A stretch of DNA of 64,000 nucleotides from Caenispirillum bisanense (GTDB lineage: Bacteria > Pseudomonadota > Alphaproteobacteria > Rhodospirillales > Rhodospirillaceae), in NCBI RefSeq assembly GCF_900230255.1, contig NZ_OCNJ01000008.1:62001-126000 (forward strand), written 5' to 3'. The position numbers were made by a program, and so were the translations under genes. This document shows, one piece after another, positions 26,894 through 35,401 of the stretch (its first letter is position 1; each line of letters starts with the position of its first letter). Under the pieces are notes generated by a model. The model was not told the origin of the DNA, searched no databases, and saw nothing but the letters and a program-made list of their open reading frames with translations.

Positions 26894-28339
26894 ATGACAT
26901 CCGCGCAGACTAATCCGGCTCCGACGGTCCCCGTGCCGCTGGTCGTCGATCTCGACGGCACCCTGATCCGGTCCGACATGCTGCTCGAAAGCTTCTTCGC
27001 GCTTCTGGCGACCCATCCGGTGCGCGCGCTGAAGGCGGCGGCGCACGTCCGGCAGGGGAAGGCAGCCCTCAAGGCCGCGCTCGCCGACGAAGCCGTGGTC
27101 GACGTCGCCCTGCTGCCCTTCGACGAGCGCGTGGTCGAATATCTGCGGGCGGAAAAGGCGGCGGGCAGGCCAGTCTACCTCGCATCGGCGTCGGATCAGC
27201 GCCTGCTGGAGCGTTTCGCCGAACACCTGGATTTCTTCGACGGCGTCTTCGGGTCGGACCGGTCGGTCAACCTGGCCGGCAATGCCAAGGCGAACCGGCT
27301 GGTTGCCGAGTTCGGCCGCGGCGGCTTCGACTATATCGGCAACGACACCGTCGACATGGCGGTCTGGAAGACCTGCCGCCGCGCGGTCGTTGTGAATGCG
27401 TCGTCCCGGCTGCTGGCTCGCCTGCAGGCCGAACACGCCGACCTCGTCGACCTGGGCGCGCCGGCGCGCAGGCCGCAAAGCTACCTGAAGGCGCTGCGGC
27501 CCCATCAGTGGATCAAGAACACGCTGGTCTTCGTTCCGCTGGTGGCCGGGCAGTACCTGGCGGCCATGGAGGTGGTGCTCGCCGTGCTCGCCTTCTGGGC
27601 CTTCAGCTTCGCTGCGTCGAGTGCCTATCAGCTGAACGACCTGCTCGATCTGGCCGGCGACCGCGACCACCCGACCAAGCGGTTCAGGCCCCTGGCCAGC
27701 GGCGTGGTGCCGCTGCTGCACGGCTCCTTCATGGTGCCGGGGCTATTCCTGGCGGCGGTGATCCTCGGCCTGTTCGTCTCGTACCAGTTCCTGCTGGTCC
27801 TGCTGCTGTATTATGCCATCACCATCGCCTATTCCCTGCACCTGAAGCGTCGCATGATGGTGGACGTGATGACACTGGCGGGGCTCTACACCCTGCGCAT
27901 CGTCGGCGGCATCGTCGCCTTGCAGGCCGAACCGTCGCCGTGGCTGCTCGGATTCTCTCTGTTTGTGTTCTTCAGCCTCGCCATCGTGAAGCGCTATGTC
28001 GAGCTGATCGGGCGCCTGCGGGCCGAAAAGGGGCCGCCGCGCGGCCGCGGCTACGTGCTCGAAGACATGAGCATGCTCGCCGCCCTGGGCGCCGCGAGCG
28101 CCTTCAGCGCCGTCGTCGTGCTCGCCCTGTACCTGACCAGCGCCGAGGTCAACGCCCTCTATGACCACCCGGAGATCCTGTGGGTGGTCTGCCCGCTCTT
28201 CATGTACTGGATAAGCCGCGTGCTGCTCATCGCCCACCGCGGCGAACTGCACGACGATCCCGTCCTGTTCGCCGCCAAGGACCGCATCAGCCTCGCCATC
28301 GGAGGCGTGATCGTCGCCCTCGTGATGCTGGCGGTGTGA
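26894..28339 (+). CDS. HAD phosphatase-UbiA prenyltransferase fusion, decaprenyl-phosphate phosphoribosyltransferase-like
   Basis: 481 residues. Residues ~15-190 are a HAD-like phosphatase (nucleophile motif VVDLDGT with D19 and D21; 'SASDQRLL' motif II; 'GNDTVDMAVW' motif IV). Residues ~200-481 are a UbiA-family membrane domain with 'LRPHQWIKN', the Mg-binding N248-D249-x-x-D252-x3-D256 and 'HPTKRFRPLASG', all typical of DPPR synthases that transfer 5-phosphoribose from PRPP to polyprenyl phosphate. In mycobacteria the 5-phosphate is removed by a separate phosphatase, so the fused HAD domain may do that step here (inference). Position upstream of DprE1- and DprE2-like genes supports a polyprenyl-phosphoryl-arabinose pathway, with polyprenyl chain length unknown. 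Confidence 0.88.
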   Translation: MTSAQTNPAPTVPVPLVVDLDGTLIRSDMLLESFFALLATHPVRALKAAAHVRQGKAALKAALADEAVVDVALLPFDERVVEYLRAEKAAGRPVYLASASDQRLLERFAEHLDFFDGVFGSDRSVNLAGNAKANRLVAEFGRGGFDYIGNDTVDMAVWKTCRRAVVVNASSRLLARLQAEHADLVDLGAPARRPQSYLKALRPHQWIKNTLVFVPLVAGQYLAAMEVVLAVLAFWAFSFAASSAYQLNDLLDLAGDRDHPTKRFRPLASGVVPLLHGSFMVPGLFLAAVILGLFVSYQFLLVLLLYYAITIAYSLHLKRRMMVDVMTLAGLYTLRIVGGIVALQAEPSPWLLGFSLFVFFSLAIVKRYVELIGRLRAEKGPPRGRGYVLEDMSMLAALGAASAFSAVVVLALYLTSAEVNALYDHPEILWVVCPLFMYWISRVLLIAHRGELHDDPVLFAAKDRISLAIGGVIVALVMLAV

Positions 28340-28381
28340 CCCTGGCGGCGCCGCCTCCGCCCCCCTCAGACGGACTCCCGC

Positions 28382-30391
28382 ATGCCCCCCTTCCTGCAGC
28401 ATTGGCCGGCGCGGCTTTCTTCGGCTCTTCCGGCGCTGCTCTTCGCCGCCGCGGCGATATGGAGCCTGGTCGTCCTGGTCGGCTGGATCGGCGGCCCCAT
28501 CCTCGACATGTTCGGCTTCCGCCAGACGCAGACGGCCATCAGCAGCGCCTATATGCTGAAGGACGGCCTCGCTCTGCGCTACCAGACGCCGGTGCTGGGC
28601 GCGCCGTGGAGCATTCCGTTCGAGTTCCCGACCTACCAGATCCTGACGGCGATCCTCGCCATGGCGGGCCTGTCGGTGGACGTCGCGGGGCGCATCGTCT
28701 CCTACGTCTTCTTCCTCGGCTGCCTCCACCCCATCGCGACGCTGTGCCGTCACGCCGGCATCGGCCGCGAGGGCTTCCTGGTGACCGGGGCCCTGTTCCT
28801 GTCGTCGCCGCTCTATGTGTTCTGGTCGCGCACCGTGATGATCGAGTCGGCGGCGCTGTTCTTCGCTCTGGTGTGGCTCGCCTTGCTGCTCGACCTGTTG
28901 GCGGCCGACCGGCCGGCGCGGCGACCGGTGGCGAGCTGGGCGCTCTGCCTGACGGCGGGTGTTCTCGCGGTCCTGACGAAATCTACCACCTTCCCCGCCT
29001 TCTGCGTCGCCGGCTGTCTGCTGGTGCTGGGCGCGGTGCTGCGGGACGTCCCCGATCTGCGCCGGCCGACGGTCGCCGACCTGCGCGGCGGCGTGACGCG
29101 GCTGACGGTGGCGGTGGGGGCGTGCCTGCTTCCCATTGCACTCGGTTACGTGTGGGTGCTCTACAGCGATCAGGTGAAGGCCGAGAATCCGTTCGGCGCA
29201 CTGCTCACCTCGGCCGCACTCGCCAAATGGAACTTCGGAACTCTCGACCAGCGCGTCAGCGCCGCCCTGTGGAGCGACGTCGTGCTCGGCCGCGCCGTGC
29301 CGCAGGTCCTCGGCGCCGCGGCCTGGATCGCGCCGCTGGTGCTGGGGGCCGGCCTGGTGCTCCGGCGGGTGTCGTGGCCGCTGGCCGTTTTCGCCGCGGC
29401 CTTCGCGGTGCCGTTCGCCGTGTTCACCAACCTGCACATGGTCCACGGCTACTACCAGTACGCCAACGGCCTGTTCCTCGTGCTCGCGGTCGGCATCGCC
29501 GTAGCCGCCATCGGGCAGCAGCGCTCGCGCATCGCCGCGCTTGCGCTACTGGCGCTGTTCCTGGCCGGCAATGCCTGGACCTTCCGCACCATCTTCTATC
29601 CGCCCATGACGGCGAACTGGAGCGCCAGCGAAGTCGTGCGCATCGGCGAGAAAGTGCAGGCACTGGTGCCCGAGGACGCCGGGATCGTCGTGCTCGGCCA
29701 GGACTGGTCATCGGAGGTTCCCTACTATAGCGACCGCCGCGCCCTGGCCGTCGCCGCCTGGTTCCCGCCGGAGCTGGCGCAAGCCGCCCTGGCGGACCCG
29801 GACGCCGCCCTGGGCGAGGCCGCTTTCGGGGGGGTGGTGGCCTGCGGTGCCTCCGACCTCTATCCGCCGGCGCTGCGCCCCATGATCGAGTCCTTCAAGG
29901 CCGGTCGCCGCGTGCTCGCCACCGCCGGGGGATGTCGCCTGCTGTCGCCGGAGCAGGACCCAGCCGCCGGCGGGGCGAATCGCCTGCAGGTCACCGAACT
30001 GCTGGCGGCGGCCCGGGTGGAACGGGCCGACGTGCCGGTCGGCCCGGTGCCGGAAGGGTTCTTCGCGCATCCGTCGTCGCGCCTGGTGGCGAGCGCCCCG
30101 GCCGGCGAACGGCTGGACGGTCTGTACGGCTTCCTCGACAAGGTATGGGCGGAAGGCGGCAATCCGCCCCCGGTGACATTCACCCTCACCGCCCGCACCG
30201 CCGATGGAAGCGATATGCAGTTGCTCGCCCGCACCCTGGATCCGGCGGCCGGCGAGGCGGCACGCCTGCCGCAGACCTTCTCGGTCGAAGTCCCGGGCGT
30301 CGCCGGCACCACCACCGAACTGGTGTTCGAAACGGCCATCTCCGGCACCGACAACTCTTGGGGATGGACCTACTGGGGAAACGCATGGTAA
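28382..30391 (+). CDS. GT39/PMT-like membrane glycosyltransferase (GT-C fold)
   Basis: 669 residues with about ten hydrophobic segments in the first ~410 residues and a long soluble C-terminal part (~420-669). The first periplasmic loop has 'DMFGFRQTQTA' (~42-52), the position where GT-C enzymes carry their catalytic acidic residue. GT-C enzymes use polyprenyl-phosphate sugars as donors on the periplasmic face. It lies between the DPPR synthase-like fusion and the DprE1-like gene, so the parsimonious inference is that it transfers arabinofuranose (or the ribose intermediate) to a surface glycan or lipid A-core. The substrate cannot be read from the sequence. The first soluble residues after the membrane domain do not match a domain I recognise. 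Confidence 0.8.
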   Translation: MPPFLQHWPARLSSALPALLFAAAAIWSLVVLVGWIGGPILDMFGFRQTQTAISSAYMLKDGLALRYQTPVLGAPWSIPFEFPTYQILTAILAMAGLSVDVAGRIVSYVFFLGCLHPIATLCRHAGIGREGFLVTGALFLSSPLYVFWSRTVMIESAALFFALVWLALLLDLLAADRPARRPVASWALCLTAGVLAVLTKSTTFPAFCVAGCLLVLGAVLRDVPDLRRPTVADLRGGVTRLTVAVGACLLPIALGYVWVLYSDQVKAENPFGALLTSAALAKWNFGTLDQRVSAALWSDVVLGRAVPQVLGAAAWIAPLVLGAGLVLRRVSWPLAVFAAAFAVPFAVFTNLHMVHGYYQYANGLFLVLAVGIAVAAIGQQRSRIAALALLALFLAGNAWTFRTIFYPPMTANWSASEVVRIGEKVQALVPEDAGIVVLGQDWSSEVPYYSDRRALAVAAWFPPELAQAALADPDAALGEAAFGGVVACGASDLYPPALRPMIESFKAGRRVLATAGGCRLLSPEQDPAAGGANRLQVTELLAAARVERADVPVGPVPEGFFAHPSSRLVASAPAGERLDGLYGFLDKVWAEGGNPPPVTFTLTARTADGSDMQLLARTLDPAAGEAARLPQTFSVEVPGVAGTTTELVFETAISGTDNSWGWTYWGNAW

Positions 30392-30419
30392 TCCCGCCGC
30401 ACGTCCGGTACGGGAGGCC

Positions 30420-31757
30420 ATGACGGACAGGACCATGCTGCAGCAGCGGACGGTTACATCGTGGGGCAACGTGCGCAAGGGCCGCCACCTGACGGCTGCC
30501 CCGGCCTTCCGCGATGACGTGCCCGCCGCCGTCGCCGCCCTGGTCGGCGCCGGGAACGGCCTGCTGCCCTACGGCCTCGGCCGCTCCTACGGCGACAGCT
30601 GCCTGAACGTCGGAGGCGGACTGATCGAGACGACCCGTCTCGACCGCGTCCTCGCCTTCGACACCGAGGCCGGCATCCTCCGCGCCGAGGCGGGCCTCAG
30701 CCTCGACGCCCTGCATCGCATCACGGTGCCGCGCGGCTGGTTCGTGCCGGTCACTCCCGGCACCCGCTTCGTGACCCTGGGCGGCGCCGTCGCCAACGAC
30801 GTCCACGGCAAGAACCACCACCTGGCGGGCAGCTTCGGCTGCCACGTGCGGCGCCTGGCGCTGCGGCGGTCCGACGGAACGCTGATGGAATGCGGCCCCG
30901 ACTGCGAGACCGGCCTGTTCCGCGCCACCATCGGCGGCCTCGGCCTCACCGGCCTGATCGAGTCGGTGGAGATCACCCTCGTCCCGCTGGCTTCCGCCGA
31001 GGTGGAGGTGGAGAACATTCCCTTCGACCGTCTGGAGGCGTTCTTCGACCTGTCCGCCGACAGTGCCGACTGGCCCTACACGGTCGCGTGGGTGGACTGC
31101 CTCGCGCGGCCGCCGCACCTCGGCCGCGGCATCTTCTCGCGCGGGCGACCGGCGGCGGACGGACCGCTGACCGCGACGCCACCCGGCCGCCCCCTGACCA
31201 TGCCGCTGGAAGCCCCGAGCGGCCTCATCAACGGCCTGACGGTGCGCGCCTTCAACGCCCTGTACTATCGCCGTCCGGGCGCCCGGTACTGCGGGCGGAG
31301 CCATTTCCAGCCGTTCTTCTACCCGCTTGACGGCATCCTGCGGTGGAACCGCATGTACGGCGCCGCCGGCTTCTACCAGTACCAGTGCGTCGTGCCGCCC
31401 GACACCGCCCGCACGGCCGTGCCGCGCCTGCTCGACGCCATTTCGCGGGCCGGCGAGGCGTCGTTCCTGGCAGTGCTGAAAACTTTCGGAGACGTGCCGC
31501 CGCCCGGCCTGCTGTCGTTCCCCGGGCCCGGCACGACGTTGGCGCTCGACTTCCCCAACCGCGGCCGCAGTACCCTGCGGTTGATGACCGCCCTGGACGA
31601 CATCGTGCGCAAGGCCGGCGGTCGGCTCTACCCGGCCAAGGACGCCCGCATGCCGGCCGACCTGTTCCGGTCCGGCTATCCGCAGTGGCGAGCCTTCGCC
31701 GAGTACCGCGACCCCGCCTTCGCGTCCGACCTGTGGCGGCGCGTCGGCGCCGTCTGA
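30420..31757 (+). CDS. dprE1: DprE1-like FAD-dependent decaprenylphosphoryl-ribose 2'-oxidase
   Basis: 445 residues from ATG 30420, with GGGAGG immediately upstream; ATG 30435 is an alternative. The FAD-binding part carries 'YGLGRSYGDSCLN' and 'TLGGAVANDVHGKNHH', the vanillyl-alcohol-oxidase-type signatures seen in DprE1. The substrate domain ends with 'LYPAKDARM', where K407 aligns by eye with the essential Lys418 of the mycobacterial enzyme. The residue matching mycobacterial Cys387, the target of benzothiazinones, is Ala375 ('LALDFP'). DprE1 oxidises the 2'-OH of polyprenylphosphoryl-ribose, and its product is reduced by DprE2. The next gene is a DprE2-like SDR, as in actinobacteria. Cytoplasmic face of the inner membrane. 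Confidence 0.87.
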   Translation: MTDRTMLQQRTVTSWGNVRKGRHLTAAPAFRDDVPAAVAALVGAGNGLLPYGLGRSYGDSCLNVGGGLIETTRLDRVLAFDTEAGILRAEAGLSLDALHRITVPRGWFVPVTPGTRFVTLGGAVANDVHGKNHHLAGSFGCHVRRLALRRSDGTLMECGPDCETGLFRATIGGLGLTGLIESVEITLVPLASAEVEVENIPFDRLEAFFDLSADSADWPYTVAWVDCLARPPHLGRGIFSRGRPAADGPLTATPPGRPLTMPLEAPSGLINGLTVRAFNALYYRRPGARYCGRSHFQPFFYPLDGILRWNRMYGAAGFYQYQCVVPPDTARTAVPRLLDAISRAGEASFLAVLKTFGDVPPPGLLSFPGPGTTLALDFPNRGRSTLRLMTALDDIVRKAGGRLYPAKDARMPADLFRSGYPQWRAFAEYRDPAFASDLWRRVGAV

Positions 31758-31780
31758 CCCCTCTGGAGGACCTGCCCGGC

Positions 31781-32542
31781 ATGTCTGGCGAGACAGTTCT
31801 GATCCTCGGCGCCACGTCGGCCATCGCCGAGCGCTTCGCCCGTCTGCGCGCCGCCGACGGCGACCGCCTGCTGCTGGTCGGCCGCGACGCCGGACGCCTG
31901 GATGCCATCGCCACCGACCTGAAGGCCCGTGGCGCCGACCCGGCGACCGCCACCCTGGCGCTCGATCTCGCAGCACCGGCCGAGGGGTTCGCGGCGGCGT
32001 TCGCGGCCATGACGGCGGCCCTCGGCGGGCATGTGGACGTGGTGCTCGTCGCCTACGGCCAGCTCGGCGACGCCGCCGTCACCACGGCCGACGCCGACCC
32101 GGCGGCGGTGGTCGACCTGCTGACGGTGAACATGACCAGCGCCTGCGCCTGGGCGAGCGTCGCGGCGGCCCACATGGAGCGGCGCGGGCGCGGCACCATC
32201 GCCGCCATCGGCTCCGTCGCCGGCGACCGCGGCCGGCGGTCCAACTACGTCTACGGCGCCGCCAAGGGCGGTCTGGCGCTGTTCATGGAGGGGCTGGCGC
32301 ATCGCTTCGCCGGCACGGCCGTACGGGTGGTGACGGTGAAGCCCGGCTTCGTCGACACGCCCATGACCGCCGGCATGGCCAAGGGTGGCCCCCTGTGGGC
32401 GACGCCGGACGCGGTGGCGGCCGACATCGACCGCGCGATCGCCAAGGGCCGGCCCGTGCTCTATACGCCGTGGTTCTGGCGCATCATCATGACCATCATC
32501 CGCGCCCTGCCGCGCCCGATCTTCAACCGCATGAAAATCTGA
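31781..32542 (+). CDS. dprE2: DprE2-like SDR, decaprenylphosphoryl-2-keto-arabinose reductase
   Basis: 253 residues; ATG 31781 is preceded by CTGGAGGAC at a suitable distance, while the longer frame upstream overlaps dprE1. A classical SDR: GATSAIAE dinucleotide motif (residues ~9-16), 'VAYGQLGD', catalytic Ser in 'IGSVAGDRG' and YxxxK in 'YVYGAAKGG'. The C-terminus is rich in Arg/Ile ('WRIIMTIIRALPRPIF'), compatible with membrane association as in DprE2. It would complete the epimerisation of polyprenylphosphoryl-ribose to polyprenylphosphoryl-arabinose with the upstream oxidase. Assignment depends on gene order; the fold alone is not specific. Confidence 0.82.
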   Translation: MSGETVLILGATSAIAERFARLRAADGDRLLLVGRDAGRLDAIATDLKARGADPATATLALDLAAPAEGFAAAFAAMTAALGGHVDVVLVAYGQLGDAAVTTADADPAAVVDLLTVNMTSACAWASVAAAHMERRGRGTIAAIGSVAGDRGRRSNYVYGAAKGGLALFMEGLAHRFAGTAVRVVTVKPGFVDTPMTAGMAKGGPLWATPDAVAADIDRAIAKGRPVLYTPWFWRIIMTIIRALPRPIFNRMKI

Positions 32543-32554
32543 GGTCCGCGCCCC

Positions 32555-33493
32555 ATGACGCCCAACGGCAAGATCGTCATCACCGGCGCCGCCGGCCTGG
32601 TCGGGCAGAACCTGATCGTGCGGCTGCAGGCGGCCGGCTTCACCAACCTGGTGGGCATCGACAAGCACCCCGCCAATACCGACACGCTGGCCCGCCTCCA
32701 CCCCGGGGTGACGGTGATCCGCGCCGACCTGTCGCGCGACGACGGCTGGCAGCACGCCCTTGAGGGGGCGGAGGCGCTGCTGCAGTTGCACGCCCAGATC
32801 GGCGGCCTCGACTACGCCGAGTTCGAGGCCAACAACATCACCGCGACGGAGCGCGTGCTGGCCGCCGCCACGGCCGCCGGCGTGCCCTACATGGTGCACA
32901 TCAGCTCGTCGGTGGTGAATTCGGCCGCCGTGGACTTCTATACCGAGAGCAAGAAGGCGCAGGAAAAGCTGGTGGACGCCTGCGCCATTCCCCACTGCAC
33001 CCTGCGCCCCACCCTCATGTTCGGCTGGTTCGACCGCAAGCACCTGGGCTGGCTCGCCCGCTTCATGCAGAAGGTGCCGGTGTTCCCCATTCCGGGCAGC
33101 GGACGCTATATGCGCCAGCCGCTGTTCGTGGGCGACTTCTGCGACGTCATCGTCGCCGCCCTGCAGCAGCAGCGCACGGGCACCTACGACATTTCCGGCC
33201 AGCGCAAGATCGACTACATCGACCTGATCCGCGCCATCCGCACGGCGACGGGCGCCCGCACGCCCATCGTGCGCATCCCCTACGGCCTGTTCCGGGCGAT
33301 GCTGGCGACCTATGCCCTGGTGGACCGCAATCCGCCCTTCACCACCCGCCAGCTGGAGGCGCTGGTCACCCCCGACGAGTTCGTGGTGATCGACTGGCCC
33401 GGCCTGTTCGGGGTACGGTCGACGCCGCTCGACGAGGCGCTGGACATCACCTTCAACGACCCGCGTTACTCGCAGGTCGCGCTGCAGTTCTGA
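32555..33493 (+). CDS. NAD-dependent epimerase/dehydratase (extended SDR)
   Basis: 312 residues, 12 bases after the DprE2-like gene. TGAAGLVGQN (residues ~10-19) is the dinucleotide motif, 'ISSSVV' the Ser region and 'YTESKKAQE' the YxxxK pair. 'PGSGRYMRQPLFVGDFCDVI' is like the late conserved block of sugar epimerases and reductases. The C-terminus is longer than in GalE and contains a 'VIDWPGLFGV' segment I cannot place. Probable role: nucleotide- or lipid-linked-sugar modification for the same glycan. Substrate unknown. Confidence 0.8.
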   Translation: MTPNGKIVITGAAGLVGQNLIVRLQAAGFTNLVGIDKHPANTDTLARLHPGVTVIRADLSRDDGWQHALEGAEALLQLHAQIGGLDYAEFEANNITATERVLAAATAAGVPYMVHISSSVVNSAAVDFYTESKKAQEKLVDACAIPHCTLRPTLMFGWFDRKHLGWLARFMQKVPVFPIPGSGRYMRQPLFVGDFCDVIVAALQQQRTGTYDISGQRKIDYIDLIRAIRTATGARTPIVRIPYGLFRAMLATYALVDRNPPFTTRQLEALVTPDEFVVIDWPGLFGVRSTPLDEALDITFNDPRYSQVALQF

Positions 33494-33527
33494 GCGACGG
33501 AACCAGGAACGGAAACGGGAACGACAC

Positions 33528-34808
33528 ATGGCGACGTTGGCTGTCATCGGTGCCGGGGCCATGGGCCTCGCCGCCGCCTACCATGCGCTGAAGGCCGGCC
33601 ACACGGTGGAGGTCTTCGAGGCCGACGACCGGCCGGGCGGCATGGCGGCCCACTTCGACTTCGACGGCCTGAGCATCGAACGCTACTACCACTTCATCTG
33701 CAAGGCCGACCGCCCCACCTTCGCCCTGCTGGAGGAGCTGGGCATCGCCGACACCCTGCGCTGGCGCGACACCTCCATGGGCTATTACATCGACGGCCGC
33801 CACTACCGCTGGGGCGACCCGCTGGCGCTGCTCGGCTTCCCGCTGCTCGACCCGCTGAGCAAGCTGCGCTACGGCCTGCAGATGTTCCGCACCAGCCGCA
33901 TGGCGTCGTTCGACAGCCTGGAAACCGTCTCGGCGCGCGACTGGATCGTCCGCGGCTCCGGCCGCAAGGTCTACGATCTGCTGTGGAAGCGCCTGTTCGA
34001 GCTGAAGTTCTACGAACTGGCCGACGACATCTCGGCGGCCTGGATCGCCACCCGCGTCAAGCGCGTCGGCACCTCGCGCAAGTCGCTGATGCAGGAGCAG
34101 ATGGGCTACCTCGAGGGCGGCTCGGAAACCCTGGTGCGCGCGCTGGTGGACGCCATCGCGGCGCGCGGCGGCCGCATCCATCTGTCCTGCCCGACGGAGC
34201 GGGTGGAATGCGAGGGCGGCCGCGCCGTCGCCGTGCATGCGGGCGGGCAGCGCCACCCCGTCGACGCCGTGATCTGCACCGTCCCGACGCCCTTCGTCGC
34301 CGGCCTCGTCCCCGACCTGACGGCGGCCGAGAAGCAGGCCTACGCCGACATCGTCAACATCGGCGTCGCCTGCGTGGTGATGAAGCTGAAGCGCTCCGTC
34401 ACGCCGCACTTCTGGCTGAACGTCAACGACCCGCGCCTGCCCGTGCCCGGCATCATCGAGTTTTCCAACCTGCGCCCGACGCCCGAGCCGGTGGTTTACG
34501 TGCCCTACTACATGCCGACCACCAACCCCAAGTGGGGCTGGAGCGACGAGGCGCTGGTGGCCGAGGCCTTCCAGTGCCTGCGCACCCTGAACCCGGCGCT
34601 GGCCGAGGACGACCTGCTGGCCAGCCACGTCGGCCGCCTGCGCCACGCCCAGCCGGTGTGCGAGCCGGGCTTCGCCGCCCGCATCCCGCCCATCCGCACC
34701 TCCATCGCCAACCTCCAGGTCGCCGACACCTCCTACTACTACCCCGAGGACCGCGGCATCGCCGAGAGCGTGCGCTACGGCCGCATGATGGCCGAGGCGG
34801 TGGCGTGA
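33528..34808 (+). CDS. FAD/NAD(P)-dependent amine oxidase-like oxidoreductase
   Basis: 426 residues. N-terminal Rossmann motif GAGAMGLAAAYH (~6-17) followed by 'VEVFEADDRPGGMA', the dinucleotide-binding motif and GG doublet of the protoporphyrinogen oxidase/amine oxidase/UDP-galactopyranose mutase superfamily. Proteins of this type commonly sit beside GtrA and glycosyltransferase genes in surface glycan clusters; their reaction is generally not known. It ends in GTGA overlap with the GtrA gene, so the two are translationally coupled. A sugar-furanose mutase or keto-sugar role is possible but unproven. Confidence 0.8.
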   Translation: MATLAVIGAGAMGLAAAYHALKAGHTVEVFEADDRPGGMAAHFDFDGLSIERYYHFICKADRPTFALLEELGIADTLRWRDTSMGYYIDGRHYRWGDPLALLGFPLLDPLSKLRYGLQMFRTSRMASFDSLETVSARDWIVRGSGRKVYDLLWKRLFELKFYELADDISAAWIATRVKRVGTSRKSLMQEQMGYLEGGSETLVRALVDAIAARGGRIHLSCPTERVECEGGRAVAVHAGGQRHPVDAVICTVPTPFVAGLVPDLTAAEKQAYADIVNIGVACVVMKLKRSVTPHFWLNVNDPRLPVPGIIEFSNLRPTPEPVVYVPYYMPTTNPKWGWSDEALVAEAFQCLRTLNPALAEDDLLASHVGRLRHAQPVCEPGFAARIPPIRTSIANLQVADTSYYYPEDRGIAESVRYGRMMAEAVA

Positions 34809-35284
34809 GCGCCGCCGGCAGCGGCGGCGGGGGGCCGGCGGCCGGCGAGGGTGCGGCCGGCGCGACGGCGGACGATCGCCCGGCGGTGGCGCGCGGCGGC
34901 GAGTTCCTGCGCTTCCTGATCACCGGCGGCATCGCGGCTGGCGTCAACGTCGGCAGCCGCTGGCTGTTGAGCCACGCCATGCCCTACGAGGCGGCGGTGC
35001 TGGTGGCCTATCTGTTCGGCATGACGACGGCCTACCTGCTCGCCCGCGCCCTGGTCTTCGCGCCGTCGGGCCGGTCGCGGCGCGACGAGTTCCTGCGCTT
35101 CGCCCTGGTCAACGTGGCGGCGGCGGCGCAGGTGTGGATCATCAGCGTCGGCCTCGCCCGGGTGGTCTTCCCCTGGGCCGGCATGACCTGGTACGCCGAG
35201 GACATCGCCCACGTCATCGGCGTCGTCTTCCCGGTGTTCACCAGCTACCTGGGCCACCGGCACTTCTCCTTCGGCCGGAAGTAG
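34805..35284 (+). CDS. GtrA-family small membrane protein
   Basis: 159 residues from GTG 34805 overlapping the previous stop. After a Gly/Ala-rich hydrophilic start (~1-35), four hydrophobic helices follow, beginning with 'FLRFLITGGIAAGVNVGSRWLL', and the protein ends 'SYLGHRHFSFGRK', both hallmarks of GtrA. GtrA-like proteins are thought to flip polyprenyl-phosphate-linked monosaccharides to the periplasm. In this cluster the obvious cargo is polyprenylphosphoryl-arabinose, feeding the GT-C enzyme; this is inference. Confidence 0.88.
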   Translation: MSAAGSGGGGPAAGEGAAGATADDRPAVARGGEFLRFLITGGIAAGVNVGSRWLLSHAMPYEAAVLVAYLFGMTTAYLLARALVFAPSGRSRRDEFLRFALVNVAAAAQVWIISVGLARVVFPWAGMTWYAEDIAHVIGVVFPVFTSYLGHRHFSFGRK

Positions 35285-35401
35285 GCGGCGCGACCTGGGC
35301 AGCCGTAGACGGCCCAAGGGGGGGAGGACGACCAGGTCGGGCATCACGTCCACGACGACGACACGGACCACCAGGACGAGCTCGTCGCCCGCCTGTCCCG
35401 C

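Noticed and set aside
35309-35401. Possible receiver domain upstream of the LuxR HTH
   Set aside because: Only about 31 open codons remain before a stop in that frame and there is no start codon, so no receiver domain is encoded.
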